NCBI GenBank assembly: GCA_964245825.1
Contig: CAXTNT010000004.1
Location: 169,970-233,969, forward strand
Length of the DNA: 64,000 nt
Direction: 5' to 3'
From: CAJCIY01 sp964245825
GTDB taxonomy: Bacteria; Actinomycetota; Actinomycetes; Mycobacteriales; CAJCIY01
Below, piece after piece: positions 34,757 to 43,669 of the stretch; position 1 is the first letter of the stretch; each line of letters begins with the position of its first letter. The notes under the pieces are model-generated. The model saw only the letters and a list, made by a program, of their open reading frames with translations. It was not told the DNA's origin and made no database searches. The translations under genes and the position numbers were made by a program.

Positions 34757-35182
34757 ATGCCGAACATGGCATCACGAACGCTTGCGCAGACCTCCGATGT
34801 GGTTCACGATGGCGTTATGTTGCTCGTCGTTCCGGACTCGGCCCTCGCGGCCGTGTTGGCGTCCCGCACGCTCATGGAGCAGATCTGGCCCGGCGCAAGC
34901 CAGGACGTCATGATGCTGCTCACCTCGATCCGGCCGATCCCGATGCGGAACCTCGGCGACCTGCTGATGACGCTGACGTGCATCACCATGTTCACCCCGG
35001 TCATGGGCGCGCCGGTTGCCAGGATCGTGCTGGCTTACCGCACCGTGGTGCTCACGGCGTTCGCGCGCGACGCTGCGGGCGACCTCGTTCGTGACCCACA
35101 TGATCGCCGCGCTGAGGTGGTGCGCCTGGACGTTGTGCAGGTCGCCGTCGGGGGCCAGTCCGCGCTCAAGGCGGCGATGTGA
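34757..35182 (+). CDS. Small protein coupled to an HTH-ImmA/IrrE gene
   Basis: About 141 aa if ATG 34757 is used; an ATG at 34817 would give 121 aa. Not recognised. Residues 20-80 are hydrophobic/Met-rich (LLVVPDSALAAVLASRTLM, MRNLGDLLMTLTCITMF) and the tail is charged (FARDAAGDLVRDPHDRRAE). Its stop overlaps the next gene's GTG by 4 nt, so the two form a unit, as in toxin-antitoxin or regulator-effector pairs. It stands divergent to the Bil-like operon. Toxin or sensor function is only a guess from context. Confidence 0.5.
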   Translation: MPNMASRTLAQTSDVVHDGVMLLVVPDSALAAVLASRTLMEQIWPGASQDVMMLLTSIRPIPMRNLGDLLMTLTCITMFTPVMGAPVARIVLAYRTVVLTAFARDAAGDLVRDPHDRRAEVVRLDVVQVAVGGQSALKAAM

Positions 35183-36309
35183 CCCCGGCGGAGTCCGCCG
35201 CCCCGTTCATCCCCGAGTGGAGCCTGCACCCCGGCGCATTTCTCCGCGAACACCTCAAAGACATTGGAATGCGCCAGTCAGAGCTCGCGGATCGGACGGG
35301 CCTGACAACCAAGCACATCAACCAGATCGTCACCGAGAACATCGGGATCTCAGGCGATGTTGCCGTGCGTCTCGAGCTCGCGCTCGGGCTTCCCGCGCGC
35401 TTCTGGACACAGCTCGACGCCGACCACGCAGCGTTCCTCGCCCATGAGAGGACATGGCATGAGCTACCCCGGCTGCTGGACTGGGTTCGGGGCTTCGACG
35501 CCCCCACCCTGCGACGCCACGAGGTGACCGGCGCTCGCGACGCCGACCAACAAGTGGTCGAGAAGGTGCTCAGTTTCTTCGGAGTCGCCGGCGTCGAGCC
35601 CTTCAACGCGACCTGGATGCGACCGCGGGTCTCCTTCCGAAGGAGTCAGGCGTTCACGGTCGCGGAGCAGAACACCGCCTTGTGGCTCCGACTTGTGGAC
35701 CGCTGCGCTGCGTCGACGCAGACCGCGCCATTCTCACTGCCAGCACTTCGCAGGGCGTCCCGCTCGATACCCGGACTAACGACCCTCCCGATCACCGACG
35801 GCATGCTCGCTGCGAGGAAGATCCTCGCGGACGCCGGCGTTGCACTCGTCTTCGTCAGGCAAGTCCCCGGCACCCGCGTCAGCGCGGCGACATGGTGGGT
35901 GGACGCCCGTCGACCAGCGGTCGGCCTCACCGAACGACACAAGCGCGAGGACATGCTGTGGTTCAGCCTCATGCACGAAATCGGCCACCTGCTCCTCCAC
36001 CCCCGTCGCGAGACCTACCTAGACCTCGACGAGGACAAGAACGAGGCAGACGGGGCCGAGCAACAGGCCGATCGATTCGCCGAAGACACCCTACTGCCCC
36101 CTGGCGCGCGCAAAACAGTCGAGCAGGCATCCTCGCGGCAAGAGCTCGCAATGCTCGCGGCATCGTGGGGAGTCGGGGCGAGCGTCGTCGCCGGTTGCCA
36201 CGGACACCTGACCGGCCGGTGGGAGATCGGTGGATCTTTGAGGCGGTCAATCAGTAACGAAGACGTCCGTGATCTTGAAGGCATGTGCCAGAGCGAACCG
36301 CTCGCCTGA
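35179..36309 (+). CDS. HigA-like HTH protein with ImmA/IrrE metalloprotease domain
   Basis: 376 aa. N-terminal HigA-type HTH (LHPGAFLREHLKDIGMRQSE...LTTKHINQIV...GISGDVAVRLELALG, about 16-75), a helical linker, then an intact ImmA/IrrE zinc protease (about 200-340): HEIGHLLLHP with both zinc His and the catalytic Glu, then a helix with E-x-x-A-D-x-F (EQQADRFAEDTLLPP). Such proteins cleave a repressor or partner in response to a signal, or act as HigA-like antitoxins. Unlike the Xre protein at 26485, all catalytic residues are kept. GTG start coupled to the small gene upstream. Confidence 0.88.
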   Translation: MTPAESAAPFIPEWSLHPGAFLREHLKDIGMRQSELADRTGLTTKHINQIVTENIGISGDVAVRLELALGLPARFWTQLDADHAAFLAHERTWHELPRLLDWVRGFDAPTLRRHEVTGARDADQQVVEKVLSFFGVAGVEPFNATWMRPRVSFRRSQAFTVAEQNTALWLRLVDRCAASTQTAPFSLPALRRASRSIPGLTTLPITDGMLAARKILADAGVALVFVRQVPGTRVSAATWWVDARRPAVGLTERHKREDMLWFSLMHEIGHLLLHPRRETYLDLDEDKNEADGAEQQADRFAEDTLLPPGARKTVEQASSRQELAMLAASWGVGASVVAGCHGHLTGRWEIGGSLRRSISNEDVRDLEGMCQSEPLA

Positions 36310-36738
36310 GCAAGAAAACGGGACGTCGTGGTGGCATCCGACCGGATGCCGCGAGGGCACACGATCCTGCCCGTCGTGGCCGACTGGTTGCCTGGTACAA
36401 CTTGCCTCACGAGACCCCGGCTCACGCCGAACCGTTGGCCGGTGAGACCGCTGTTCACGGAGCCGCCGCTCCACGGTAGCGGGCGCGCGACGGCATCTTA
36501 AGCCGCCCGGCGGCTGCTAGTGACGTGCGAACGGGCGGGGTTGGGGGGCGGCCGGGATCGCGTCGACGCGCCGCCGAAGGCTCCTGGGTCCGGACGTTGG
36601 CGAGTCCCTGCACTTGATAGCCCAATGGAGTGATCTTGCGCCTCCAGGCTTGACCGTCGCCAAGGAACTTGCGTAGATCTCCCTGGCGTCCTTTCGGATG
36701 ATTTGTCCAGTTCTGCCGATGGCGAGGGGGGCCTGGAC
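36310..36738. other. Intergenic stretch with a possible coding remnant
   Basis: No intact gene in 429 bases. On the minus strand between about 36720 and 36585 one frame reads TNHPKGRQGDLRKFLGDGQ followed by WRRKITPLGYQVQGLAN, which looks like true protein but has neither start nor family; it may be debris of an older element gene. GAGGGGGG just before 36739 is the ribosome binding site of the next gene. Confidence 0.35.
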
Positions 36739-37305
36739 GTGCGTGGATCTCTCCCAGCGCGCAAGCGGGCGCGTGTGGCCGTGTCGGCTGCGGTCCTCGG
36801 CGCGGTGATCAGCAGTTGTGGCGGGGCAAAGCATGCCGCGGTTCCGCGCAGCAGCAGTCCCTCGAGGGCAACCTTCGCGACGAGCACGCCGCTCGAATCC
36901 CCAGCGGCGGTGGCCGCGCTCGACGCTTACTCCGGCATGTGGCAGGCGGAGGAGGTCGCGGCTCGCACGGACGACTACCAGTCGCCGCTGCTGCCCGCGC
37001 GCGCCTCCGGAGCTGCGTTGTCGCTGCTGGTCCGGGGTCTGTACGACTATCGGCTGCAGCATCTAGTGATCAAGGGCCAACTGGTCTTGCACCCCAAGGT
37101 CACGTCGTTGACTCCGAGCGGCGACCCAACCACCGCCAACATCCTCGACTGCTCCGACGACACCCACTGGCTTGTCTACAAGACCTCGGGCGGCCTGCAG
37201 AACAACATCCCCGGCGGGCACCGCCGCACCACCGCCGTCGTCCAGGAGGTCGGCGAGCAGTGGAAGGTCACCAAGCTGGACGCGGGCGCGGAGGGCACGT
37301 GCTGA
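36739..37305 (+). CDS. Exported lipoprotein at head of Tad operon
   Basis: 188 aa from GTG 36739 with GAGGGGGG 7 nt upstream (the frame opens at 36703 with TTG). N-terminal Arg-rich signal with lipobox-like VISSC (Cys about 27). The mature domain has an NTF2-like helix-then-strand pattern: AAVAALDAYSGMWQAEEVAA followed by ILDCSDDTHWLVYK and VVQEVGEQWKVTKLD. Lipoproteins of this kind precede Tad/SAF gene clusters in actinobacterial mobile elements. Its stop overlaps the next start (7 nt), so it belongs to the operon. Exact role unknown; a surface or assembly accessory is likely. Confidence 0.7.
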   Translation: MRGSLPARKRARVAVSAAVLGAVISSCGGAKHAAVPRSSSPSRATFATSTPLESPAAVAALDAYSGMWQAEEVAARTDDYQSPLLPARASGAALSLLVRGLYDYRLQHLVIKGQLVLHPKVTSLTPSGDPTTANILDCSDDTHWLVYKTSGGLQNNIPGGHRRTTAVVQEVGEQWKVTKLDAGAEGTC

Positions 37306-38246
37306 CCCGCGCAATCGCTGCAGCCGCGATCACGGCCCTTCTTGTGCTGCTGACTGCGGGTGCTGCGTTTGCCGGCGGTGGCGAGGGCGTCGTGGTCACT
37401 TGCGAGGGCAACGCTCCGTCACCCGGCTGCACGGTGGGCGTCTCAGCGCCAGGCACGCCAGGCGGCCCGATTGTTGGCAGGCCCGTGTCAGCACAGGGTG
37501 GGAGCGGTGCCCAGGTGTGCCACGGGCCCACCGGTCAGGTTCTGGCCTGCTCGCTCCCAGGCTACGGGTGGCTGGGCGTGAACGGGTGCTACTACAAACT
37601 CGACCCGACCTGGCACCCCCCAGCGGGCGATACCGCCGACCAACCCCCGGCTGGTGAGGCGGGCGCGTACTACGACATGAGTTGTTTCGGGGTTGCGGGC
37701 ACGGGCGAGGAGATCCTGTGGCTGCCGGTCGGCGCGCCGGGGACCGCGCCGATTCCCGCCCCCGCGGTGCTGGGGCGGCAGGCCTCGAATCAGCTGAGGT
37801 TGAGCGTCGGCACGCTCGAGGCGTCGCCGGCGCCGGCGGCGGAGCAGTTGGTGAATCTGCCGACGTGGGTGTGGCTCGCGAACTGGCAGCCTCTGTCGGC
37901 GGCCGCCGCCGTTCCGGGGGAGTCGGTGACGGCCACGGCTCGGCCGGTGTCGGCTACGTGGACCTTCGGCGACGGTAGCCACGTCATCTGCGACGGCCCG
38001 GGAACGCCCTACACCACCTCGGCCAGTCCGACTGAGTCGTCGCCGACGTGCGGGCACACCTACACCACCTCCTCCGCGGCCGAACCGACCGGCGCGTTCC
38101 CGGTGACGGTCACGGTGCGCTGGTCGGTGACCTGGGCGGGCGGCGGCGAGACCGGGACCGAGCCGCCGCTGACGGCGACCGCGACCACCGCGTTCCGGGT
38201 GGCCGAGTCCCAGGCGGTCAACACCCTCCCAAACGCGGCCGGCTGA
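37299..38246 (+). CDS. Secreted Ala/Thr-rich protein with PKD-like segment
   Basis: 315 aa, GTG start overlapping the lipoprotein stop. Signal peptide 1-27 (AITALLVLLTAGAAFA, cut before GGG). The mature part has six to eight cysteines in pairs (VTCEGNAPSPGC, VCHGPTGQVLACS, NGCYYKLD, CDGPGTPY...CGHTY), implying disulfides, a WLPVGAPG turn and an Ig/PKD-like pattern (ATWTFGDGSHVICDG). C-terminus without an anchor. Homologs lie beside TadE/CpaF genes in other actinobacterial elements (known by gene order). Likely an extracellular part or substrate of the Tad-type machine. Confidence 0.75.
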   Translation: MLTRAIAAAAITALLVLLTAGAAFAGGGEGVVVTCEGNAPSPGCTVGVSAPGTPGGPIVGRPVSAQGGSGAQVCHGPTGQVLACSLPGYGWLGVNGCYYKLDPTWHPPAGDTADQPPAGEAGAYYDMSCFGVAGTGEEILWLPVGAPGTAPIPAPAVLGRQASNQLRLSVGTLEASPAPAAEQLVNLPTWVWLANWQPLSAAAAVPGESVTATARPVSATWTFGDGSHVICDGPGTPYTTSASPTESSPTCGHTYTTSSAAEPTGAFPVTVTVRWSVTWAGGGETGTEPPLTATATTAFRVAESQAVNTLPNAAG

Positions 38247-38253
38247 GCCCGGA

Positions 38254-38955
38254 ATGCTCACCGCCCCAGCGCCTCCCACCACCTCGCCGACCGGCTCGCC
38301 ACCGCACGGGCGGACACCAGCCTCGGCGCGACGGTTGCCGTTCCAGCGGCGCCAGCAACTGCCGTGGGTCGCCGCGGGCGTCGTCCTGATCGTGGGCTGC
38401 GCCCTGCTGTTCGCGCTGATCGCAGCGCGGGGCTCCGCCGCCCGGCAGGTCCTCGTCGTGACCGGGTCGCTGCCCGCCGGACATGTCCTGACCGCCGGCG
38501 ATCTGGCGACCACGACCCTGCGCGAGCAGTTGGTCGCGAGCGTCCCGGCCGGGCAGGAGCCGGCCGAGTTGGGCCGGCCGCTGGCGGCCGGGCTGCTGGC
38601 CGGGTCGCTGCTGACCCCCGCCGCGGTCGGCTCGGGCGCCGGGGTGTCAGCCGGCCAGGCGATCGTCGGACTGGGGCTGAAGGCGGGACAGTACCCGCCG
38701 ATGCTCGGCCCCGGCGACCGGGTGCAGATCATCGACACCACCCCCGACGCCAGCGCCGGCTCCGGCGCGGGCGGCGGAGCGGGTCCGGCGGCGATCGCAG
38801 CGACCGTCGTGGCGGTGAGCCCCGCCCCCGAAGGTGCGGCCGCCACCGACGTGGTGTCGCTGCAAGTCAGCCAGCCCGACGCGGCGGCGGTCGCGCGCCT
38901 GAGCGCACTCGGTCAGGCGAGCCTGGTGCTGCTTGCGCCGGGCTCGGCGCCGTGA
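38254..38955 (+). CDS. SAF-domain pilus assembly protein, CpaB/RcpC-like
   Basis: 233 aa. One transmembrane helix at about 36-59 (LPWVAAGVVLIVGCALLFAL), then a SAF domain (about 66-130; VLVVTGSLPAGHVLTAGDLA, ELGRPLAAGLLAGSLLTP) and a C-terminal beta domain (MLGPGDRVQIIDT). CpaB/RcpC proteins sit in the periplasmic/outer face of Tad systems and modify or gate the pilus; in actinobacteria they face the wall. Stop overlaps the next start by 1 nt (TGATG). Confidence 0.82.
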   Translation: MLTAPAPPTTSPTGSPPHGRTPASARRLPFQRRQQLPWVAAGVVLIVGCALLFALIAARGSAARQVLVVTGSLPAGHVLTAGDLATTTLREQLVASVPAGQEPAELGRPLAAGLLAGSLLTPAAVGSGAGVSAGQAIVGLGLKAGQYPPMLGPGDRVQIIDTTPDASAGSGAGGGAGPAAIAATVVAVSPAPEGAAATDVVSLQVSQPDAAAVARLSALGQASLVLLAPGSAP

Positions 38956-39818
38956 TGTCCGAGCGGCGGTCGCGGGGACGGCTGGTGGCCGTCGGCAGCG
39001 CCCGGTCGTGCGCGGTGACGACCACCGCGACCGCACTCGCCCAGGCCTGGCCGCCGCCGGGGCAGGTGGTGCTGGCCGAGACCGATCAGGCCGGCGGAAC
39101 GGTCGCCGCCCGCCACGGGCTGGCCGCGTCGCCGGGGCTGGCGACGTGGGCGGCGGCCGCCCGCCGCCAGGACAGCGCCGCCCTCCTGACCGAGCACTGC
39201 CAGCAGCTGCCCGGCGGGCTGCGGGTGCTGCCGGCGCCCGCGTCGGGGGAGCAGACCCGGGCAGCGCTGACGGTGCTCGGCGGCCGGCTGGCGGGGCTCG
39301 CCGAAGCCGGGTCGGACGTGGTCGCGGACTGCGGTCGCCTGGACGCGGGGAGCCTGTCCTGGCCGGTGGTCGAGGCGGCGGACCTGGTGCTGCTGGTGTG
39401 CCGGCCGGACCTGCCCGACCTGCACGCCCTCGCGGGCTGGCTCGACACCCACGCGGGCCGGGTGCAGCAGCTGCTGGTGGTGCTCGCCGGGCCCGGCGCC
39501 TACCCGCGGGCGGAGGTCGCGCAGGCCCTGGCCGTCGACGTCGTGGACGGCTTGCCGCGGGATTCACAGGGCCTGCGTGAGCTGGCCGCCGGCGTGGCCC
39601 GCCACCGGAAGGCCGCGCGGGTGCGGGCGGCGGACGCGCTGGCGGCGGAGGTGCTCAGCCGGCTACCCGCCCCGGCGGAACCACCCCCGCCAGCCACAGC
39701 GGACTCTCCGGTGGCAGCCGCAGCGCGGGCGCCCGCGCCCGCCGGACCGGAGATTCCGACGGGTCCGGCGGTCACCGCGCGGCGAGCTGGCGCGCTGGCC
39801 GGGCAGGTCGAGGCATGA
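38955..39818 (+). CDS. CpaE/MinD-like protein without a canonical P-loop
   Basis: 287 aa. Fold matches the MinD/CpaE localisation ATPases: N-terminal strand VAVGSARSC, a switch-like ETDQAGGTVA, DVVADCGRL in place of switch II, and VLLVCRPDLPDL. The deviant Walker A normally reads KGGVGKTT; here it is SARSCAVTTTA and has no lysine. ATP hydrolysis is therefore doubtful, and a structural or membrane-targeting role is more likely. The C-terminal 60 residues are Pro/Ala-rich. It sits between SAF and CpaF, the usual place of CpaE. Confidence 0.8.
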   Translation: MSERRSRGRLVAVGSARSCAVTTTATALAQAWPPPGQVVLAETDQAGGTVAARHGLAASPGLATWAAAARRQDSAALLTEHCQQLPGGLRVLPAPASGEQTRAALTVLGGRLAGLAEAGSDVVADCGRLDAGSLSWPVVEAADLVLLVCRPDLPDLHALAGWLDTHAGRVQQLLVVLAGPGAYPRAEVAQALAVDVVDGLPRDSQGLRELAAGVARHRKAARVRAADALAAEVLSRLPAPAEPPPPATADSPVAAAARAPAPAGPEIPTGPAVTARRAGALAGQVEA

Positions 39819-41149
39819 CCGCCCCCGCGGCCTCCGCGACCCACGCCGCCCTGACCGGGTCGTTGCGGGCCGAGGTCCTCGCCCGGCTCTCAGCACGCCG
39901 CGACACCGACCTGTCCGCCGGCCGGCCACCGCTGCCACCGGCCGATGAGCAGGCCTGGGGGCGCCAGCTGATCGCCGACGCGCTGGACGGGCACGCCCGC
40001 GGGGCGCTCACGGCCGGGCACCCGCTGCTGTCGGAGGAGGACGAGGACGCGGTAGGCCAGCAGGTCTTCGACGCGCTGTTCGGGCTGCACCGGCTGCAGC
40101 GGCTGCTGGACGACCCGTCGGTGGAGAACATCAACGCCAACGGCGCGGACAACGTGTGGGTCCGCTACGCCGACGGACGCCGCGAACAGGCCCCGCCGAT
40201 CGCGGAGTCCGACGCCGAGCTGGTCGAGCTGATCCGCACCGCCGGCGCCCGCCTGGGGCTCGGCGAACGACGCTTCGACCTCGGCGCGCCGCGTCTGTCG
40301 CTGCAACTGCCCGACGGCTCCCGACTGTTCGCGGTGATGTCGGTGACCGCCCGCCCGTGCCTGTCGATCCGCCGCCACCGCTACCTGAAGGTCACCGCCG
40401 ACGACCTGATCGGTCTCGGCACGATCGACCGGGGCCTGCGGGAGTTGTTCCGCGCGCTGATCCTCGCCCGCAAATCGGTGATCATCTGCGGCGGCACCGG
40501 CGCCGGGAAGACCACGCTGCTGCGGGCGATGGCCGCCGACATCCCACCCGCCGAGCGGCTGATCACGATCGAGGACAGCCTCGAACTCGGGCTGGACCGC
40601 TTCCCCGAGCTGCACCCCGACGTCGTCGCCCTCGAAGCGCGGGAACCGAACGTGGAAGGCGAAGGCGGCGTCAGCCTCGCGGAGCTGGTGCGGTGGGCGC
40701 TGCGGATGAGCCCGGACCGGGTCATCGTCGGGGAGGCCCGCGGCGAGGAGGTGCTGGCGCTGCTGAACGCGATGAGCCAGGGCAGCGACGGGTCGATGGC
40801 GACCCTGCACGCCTCCTCCTCGCAAGGGGCGTTCTCCAAGCTCGCGACCTACGCCGTGCAGGCCCCGGAACGGCTGCCGCTGGAGGCGACGAACCTACTG
40901 GTGGCGAACGCCGTCAACATGGTGATCCACCTGGGCCAGGACCGCGCCGGCCGCCGCTACGTCACCTCCGTCCGGGAGGTGCTGGACGCAGACGGGCCGC
41001 TGGTGATCTCCAACGAGGTCTACCGGCCCGGCCCCGACGGCCGCGCCGTGCCCGGCGCCCCGCTGCGCGCCAGCACCCTGCGCGAGCTGACCGACGTCGG
41101 GCTCGACCCCGCCCTGCTGGACCGGCCCGCCGCCGGGTGGGCGCCGTGA
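39815..41149 (+). CDS. Tad secretion ATPase, CpaF/TadA-like
   Basis: 444 aa hexameric traffic ATPase powering pilus assembly. N-terminal helical domain (about 1-90), then the SVENINANGADNVWVRYADG block, the RRHRYLKV and DLIGLGTIDR region, Walker A GGTGAGKTTLL (about 225), Asp box ITIEDSLELGL, Walker B MSPDRVIVGEARGEEVL and the His box SMATLHASS (about 330). All four sequence boxes of the PulE/VirB11 superfamily are present. Overlaps the flanking genes by 4 nt each, so translationally coupled. Confidence 0.93.
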   Translation: MTAPAASATHAALTGSLRAEVLARLSARRDTDLSAGRPPLPPADEQAWGRQLIADALDGHARGALTAGHPLLSEEDEDAVGQQVFDALFGLHRLQRLLDDPSVENINANGADNVWVRYADGRREQAPPIAESDAELVELIRTAGARLGLGERRFDLGAPRLSLQLPDGSRLFAVMSVTARPCLSIRRHRYLKVTADDLIGLGTIDRGLRELFRALILARKSVIICGGTGAGKTTLLRAMAADIPPAERLITIEDSLELGLDRFPELHPDVVALEAREPNVEGEGGVSLAELVRWALRMSPDRVIVGEARGEEVLALLNAMSQGSDGSMATLHASSSQGAFSKLATYAVQAPERLPLEATNLLVANAVNMVIHLGQDRAGRRYVTSVREVLDADGPLVISNEVYRPGPDGRAVPGAPLRASTLRELTDVGLDPALLDRPAAGWAP

Positions 41150-42006
41150 CCGCGCTCGCGGCCCTCGCCGGCGCCGGGCTGGGACTGGGTCTGCTGCTGC
41201 TGGCCGCGGGGCTGGCCGGCAGCACCGACCTGCACCCCCGCCGCGCCCGCGGGTGGCGGCCGGGTGGGGAGCGGCTGACCGGCCGGCTGGCGCTCGCCGC
41301 CGCGGCCGGCGTGATCGTGGGGCTGGTGACGGGCTGGCCGGTCGCGGCGCTGCTCGCCGCCGCCGCTGCCCTGGCCGCACCTTCGCTGCTGTCTGGCGGT
41401 CGGAGCCGCGCCGCCGACCTCGCCCGGATCGAGGCGGTCGCCGGCTGGGCGGAGATGCTCCGCGACACGATGGCCGGCGCCGCCGGCCTGGAGCAGGCGA
41501 TCACCGCCACCGCCCCCGTCGCGCCCCCGCCGATCCGCCCCGCCGTGGTCGCCTTGGCCGGTGAGCTGGAGCACGGCCGCCGCCTGCCCCCGGCGCTGCG
41601 GCGGTTCGCCGACCAGGTCGCCGACCCCACCTGCGACCTGGTCGTCGCCGCGCTGCTGCTCGCCGCGGAACACCAGACCCGCAAGCTCACCGACCTGCTC
41701 GGCACCCTCGCCGCCGCCGCCCGCGAACAGGCCAGCCTCCGGCTCCGCGTCGAAGCCAGCCGGGCCCGCAGCCGCACCTCGGTGCGGGTCATCATCGGCG
41801 CGACCAGCGCGCTGGCAGTCGGCCTCGCTGTCCTGAACCGCGGCTACCTCACCCCGTATGACACCGCCACCGGACAGCTGATGCTGCTGGCCGTCGGCGG
41901 CCTGTTCGCCGCCGCGTTCGGCTGGCTGGCGCGGATGACCCGACCCCCCGCGCCCACCCGCCTCCTCGGCCAGCCCGAGCGCGAGCCTGCAGGAGTCGGC
42001 CGGTGA
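41146..42006 (+). CDS. TadB-like inner membrane platform protein
   Basis: 286 aa from GTG 41146 inside the cpaF stop. Helices at about 2-20, 45-85 and 215-260; a central cytosolic domain of GSPII_F type (LARIEAVAGWAEMLRDTMAG...LEQAITATAP, then DLVVAALLLAAEHQTRKLTDLL). TadB and TadC form the platform that couples the CpaF ATPase to pilin extraction. Coupled to TadC by 4 nt overlap. Confidence 0.88.
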   Translation: MTALAALAGAGLGLGLLLLAAGLAGSTDLHPRRARGWRPGGERLTGRLALAAAAGVIVGLVTGWPVAALLAAAAALAAPSLLSGGRSRAADLARIEAVAGWAEMLRDTMAGAAGLEQAITATAPVAPPPIRPAVVALAGELEHGRRLPPALRRFADQVADPTCDLVVAALLLAAEHQTRKLTDLLGTLAAAAREQASLRLRVEASRARSRTSVRVIIGATSALAVGLAVLNRGYLTPYDTATGQLMLLAVGGLFAAAFGWLARMTRPPAPTRLLGQPEREPAGVGR

Positions 42007-42905
42007 TCGGCGCGCTCGCCTGCGGAGCCGGCGTCGGCACCGGGCTGCTGCTCACCGCCCGCGGACTGCTGCCCACCCGCCCGTCGCTCGCGCAGTCCCT
42101 CGCCGCGCTCCGCCAACCACCCCCCGCACCGCCCACGGCTTCGGTCGTGGAGGACGCAGGTCCCACCGCCCGGCTCACCCGCCCGCTGGCCGACGCCCTG
42201 CACCGGCGGCTGCCGGGCGTGGTGTTCCCCGCCCTGCGCCGAGACCTCGCCGTCCTGGGCCGCAGCCCGCAGCGGCACCTCGCGGAAAAGATCACCCTCG
42301 CGCTCGCCGGACTGCTGGCCGTCCCCGCCTTCACCGCCCTGCTCACCTTGGGTGGGCTGAACCTGCCGCTGGCGCTCCCGGTGTGGGCGGCGCTGCTGTC
42401 CGCGACGGCCGGGTTCTTCATCCCCGACCTCGGGGTCCACCGCGACGCCACCGCCCGCCGGGCCGACTTCCGCCGCGCGCTGGGCTCGTTCCTCGACCTC
42501 GTCGTCATCGGCCTCGCCGGCGGCGGCGGGGTGGAGACAGCGCTCACCGACGCCGCGAGTATCGGGTCGGGCTGGGCCTTCGACCACCTCCGCCGCGCGC
42601 TGGCGGGCGCGCGGCTGACCGGGACCACCCCCTGGGCGAGCCTCTCCCAACTCGGGCTGCGGCTCGGGATCACCGACCTCGTCGAACTCGCCGCCAGCGT
42701 CGGCCTCGCCGGCGCGGAAGGCGCGAAGGTCCGCGCCAGCCTCACCGCCAAAGCCGCGTCGCTGCGCACCCACGAGCTGGCCGCCGCCGACGGCGCCGCG
42801 CAGGCCACCACCGAACGGATGAGCCTGCCCGTGGTGCTGCTGTTCGCCGGGTTCCTGCTGTTCATCGGCTACCCCGCCGTCCAACGAGTCCTGACCGGCC
42901 TCTAA
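42003..42905 (+). CDS. TadC-like inner membrane platform protein
   Basis: 300 aa, GTG start. Helices near 1-20, 90-135 and 270-300; the GSPII_F-like block contains FRRALGSFLDLVVIGLAGGG, then LARAL-type helices and LRTHELAAADGAAQATTERM before the last helix pair. Partner of TadB. 78 bp follow before the Flp-like gene, the only real gap in the operon, and may hold a processing site or internal promoter. Confidence 0.88.
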   Translation: MIGALACGAGVGTGLLLTARGLLPTRPSLAQSLAALRQPPPAPPTASVVEDAGPTARLTRPLADALHRRLPGVVFPALRRDLAVLGRSPQRHLAEKITLALAGLLAVPAFTALLTLGGLNLPLALPVWAALLSATAGFFIPDLGVHRDATARRADFRRALGSFLDLVVIGLAGGGGVETALTDAASIGSGWAFDHLRRALAGARLTGTTPWASLSQLGLRLGITDLVELAASVGLAGAEGAKVRASLTAKAASLRTHELAAADGAAQATTERMSLPVVLLFAGFLLFIGYPAVQRVLTGL

Positions 42906-42983
42906 CCCACCGCACCTAGCCCCACCGGCACCACCCCATCTGTCGCGGCCGCCCGGGCCGCGCCCACGGCAGGAAGGCACCCG

Positions 42984-43181
42984 ATGCTCCCCGAACTCCG
43001 TTTCCTCGGCCGGCTGATCTGGCTGATCCGGACCCGGGCGGCCAACCTGCGCGCCGGTGAGGACGGCTACTCCACCGAAGCCGTCGTCGTCATCGCGCTG
43101 CTCGTCGCGATGGCGGTCACCGCGGTCGCGATCATCGCGGCCAAGGTGCTCGCGAAGGCCCACGGCCTGTCCACCGGCTGA
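42984..43181 (+). CDS. Flp-type pilin-like short membrane peptide
   Basis: 65 aa, ATG behind AGGAAGG. A basic N-terminus is followed by AGEDGYSTEAVVVIALLV and a single 22-residue hydrophobic helix (about 35-57). The G-(Y/F)-S-T-E-A pattern before the helix resembles the class III/prepilin cut site of Flp and TadE pilins (Glu at +4 after Gly). A prepilin peptidase gene is not present in the window, so processing would need a chromosomal TadV. Probably the major pilin or a pseudopilin. Confidence 0.75.
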   Translation: MLPELRFLGRLIWLIRTRAANLRAGEDGYSTEAVVVIALLVAMAVTAVAIIAAKVLAKAHGLSTG

Positions 43182-43189
43182 CCACGCCC

Positions 43190-43669
43190 ATGCCACCCGC
43201 CCCCCGTCGCCAGCCGGCCTCGCACCGCCCGACCACCCGCCGCCCGGCCACACGCCGCCTGCCCCGATCCTGTCCTGGCACGGGCAGGCGGGCCGAGCGG
43301 GGTTCGGCGTCGGCGGAACTGGTCATCGCCACCCCGCTACTGCTGCTGCTGATCCTGGGGATCGTGCAGTTCGCGCTGTGGGAACACGCCACCCACATCG
43401 CGCAGGCCGCCGCCGAACAAGGCCTCGCCGCCGCCCGCATCCAAGGCGGCGGCCCCGACGCCGGCCACCAAGAAGTCGAGCAGGTCCTCGGCCAGATCGG
43501 CACCGGCGTCCTCACCCGACCCGCCGTCCGCAGTTCTATCAGCGGGGGGCTCGCGCAGATCACGATCACCGGCCACGCCGAAACCGTCCTGCCGTTCCTG
43601 CACCTACCCGTGTCGGCTACCGCCACCGGCCCCGTCGACGCGTTCTACCCACCCGGCGCCACCCCATGA
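43190..43669 (+). CDS. TadE-family pseudopilin (first copy)
   Basis: 159 aa. Basic Pro/Arg-rich N-terminus (1-35), then the TadE signature ERGSASAELVIATPLLLLLI with helix about 44-62, and a beta-rich outer domain. The Gly before SASAE would be the peptidase cleavage site, with Glu at +5. Minor pilin of the Tad system. Its stop overlaps the next TadE gene by 4 nt. Confidence 0.85.
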   Translation: MPPAPRRQPASHRPTTRRPATRRLPRSCPGTGRRAERGSASAELVIATPLLLLLILGIVQFALWEHATHIAQAAAEQGLAAARIQGGGPDAGHQEVEQVLGQIGTGVLTRPAVRSSISGGLAQITITGHAETVLPFLHLPVSATATGPVDAFYPPGATP

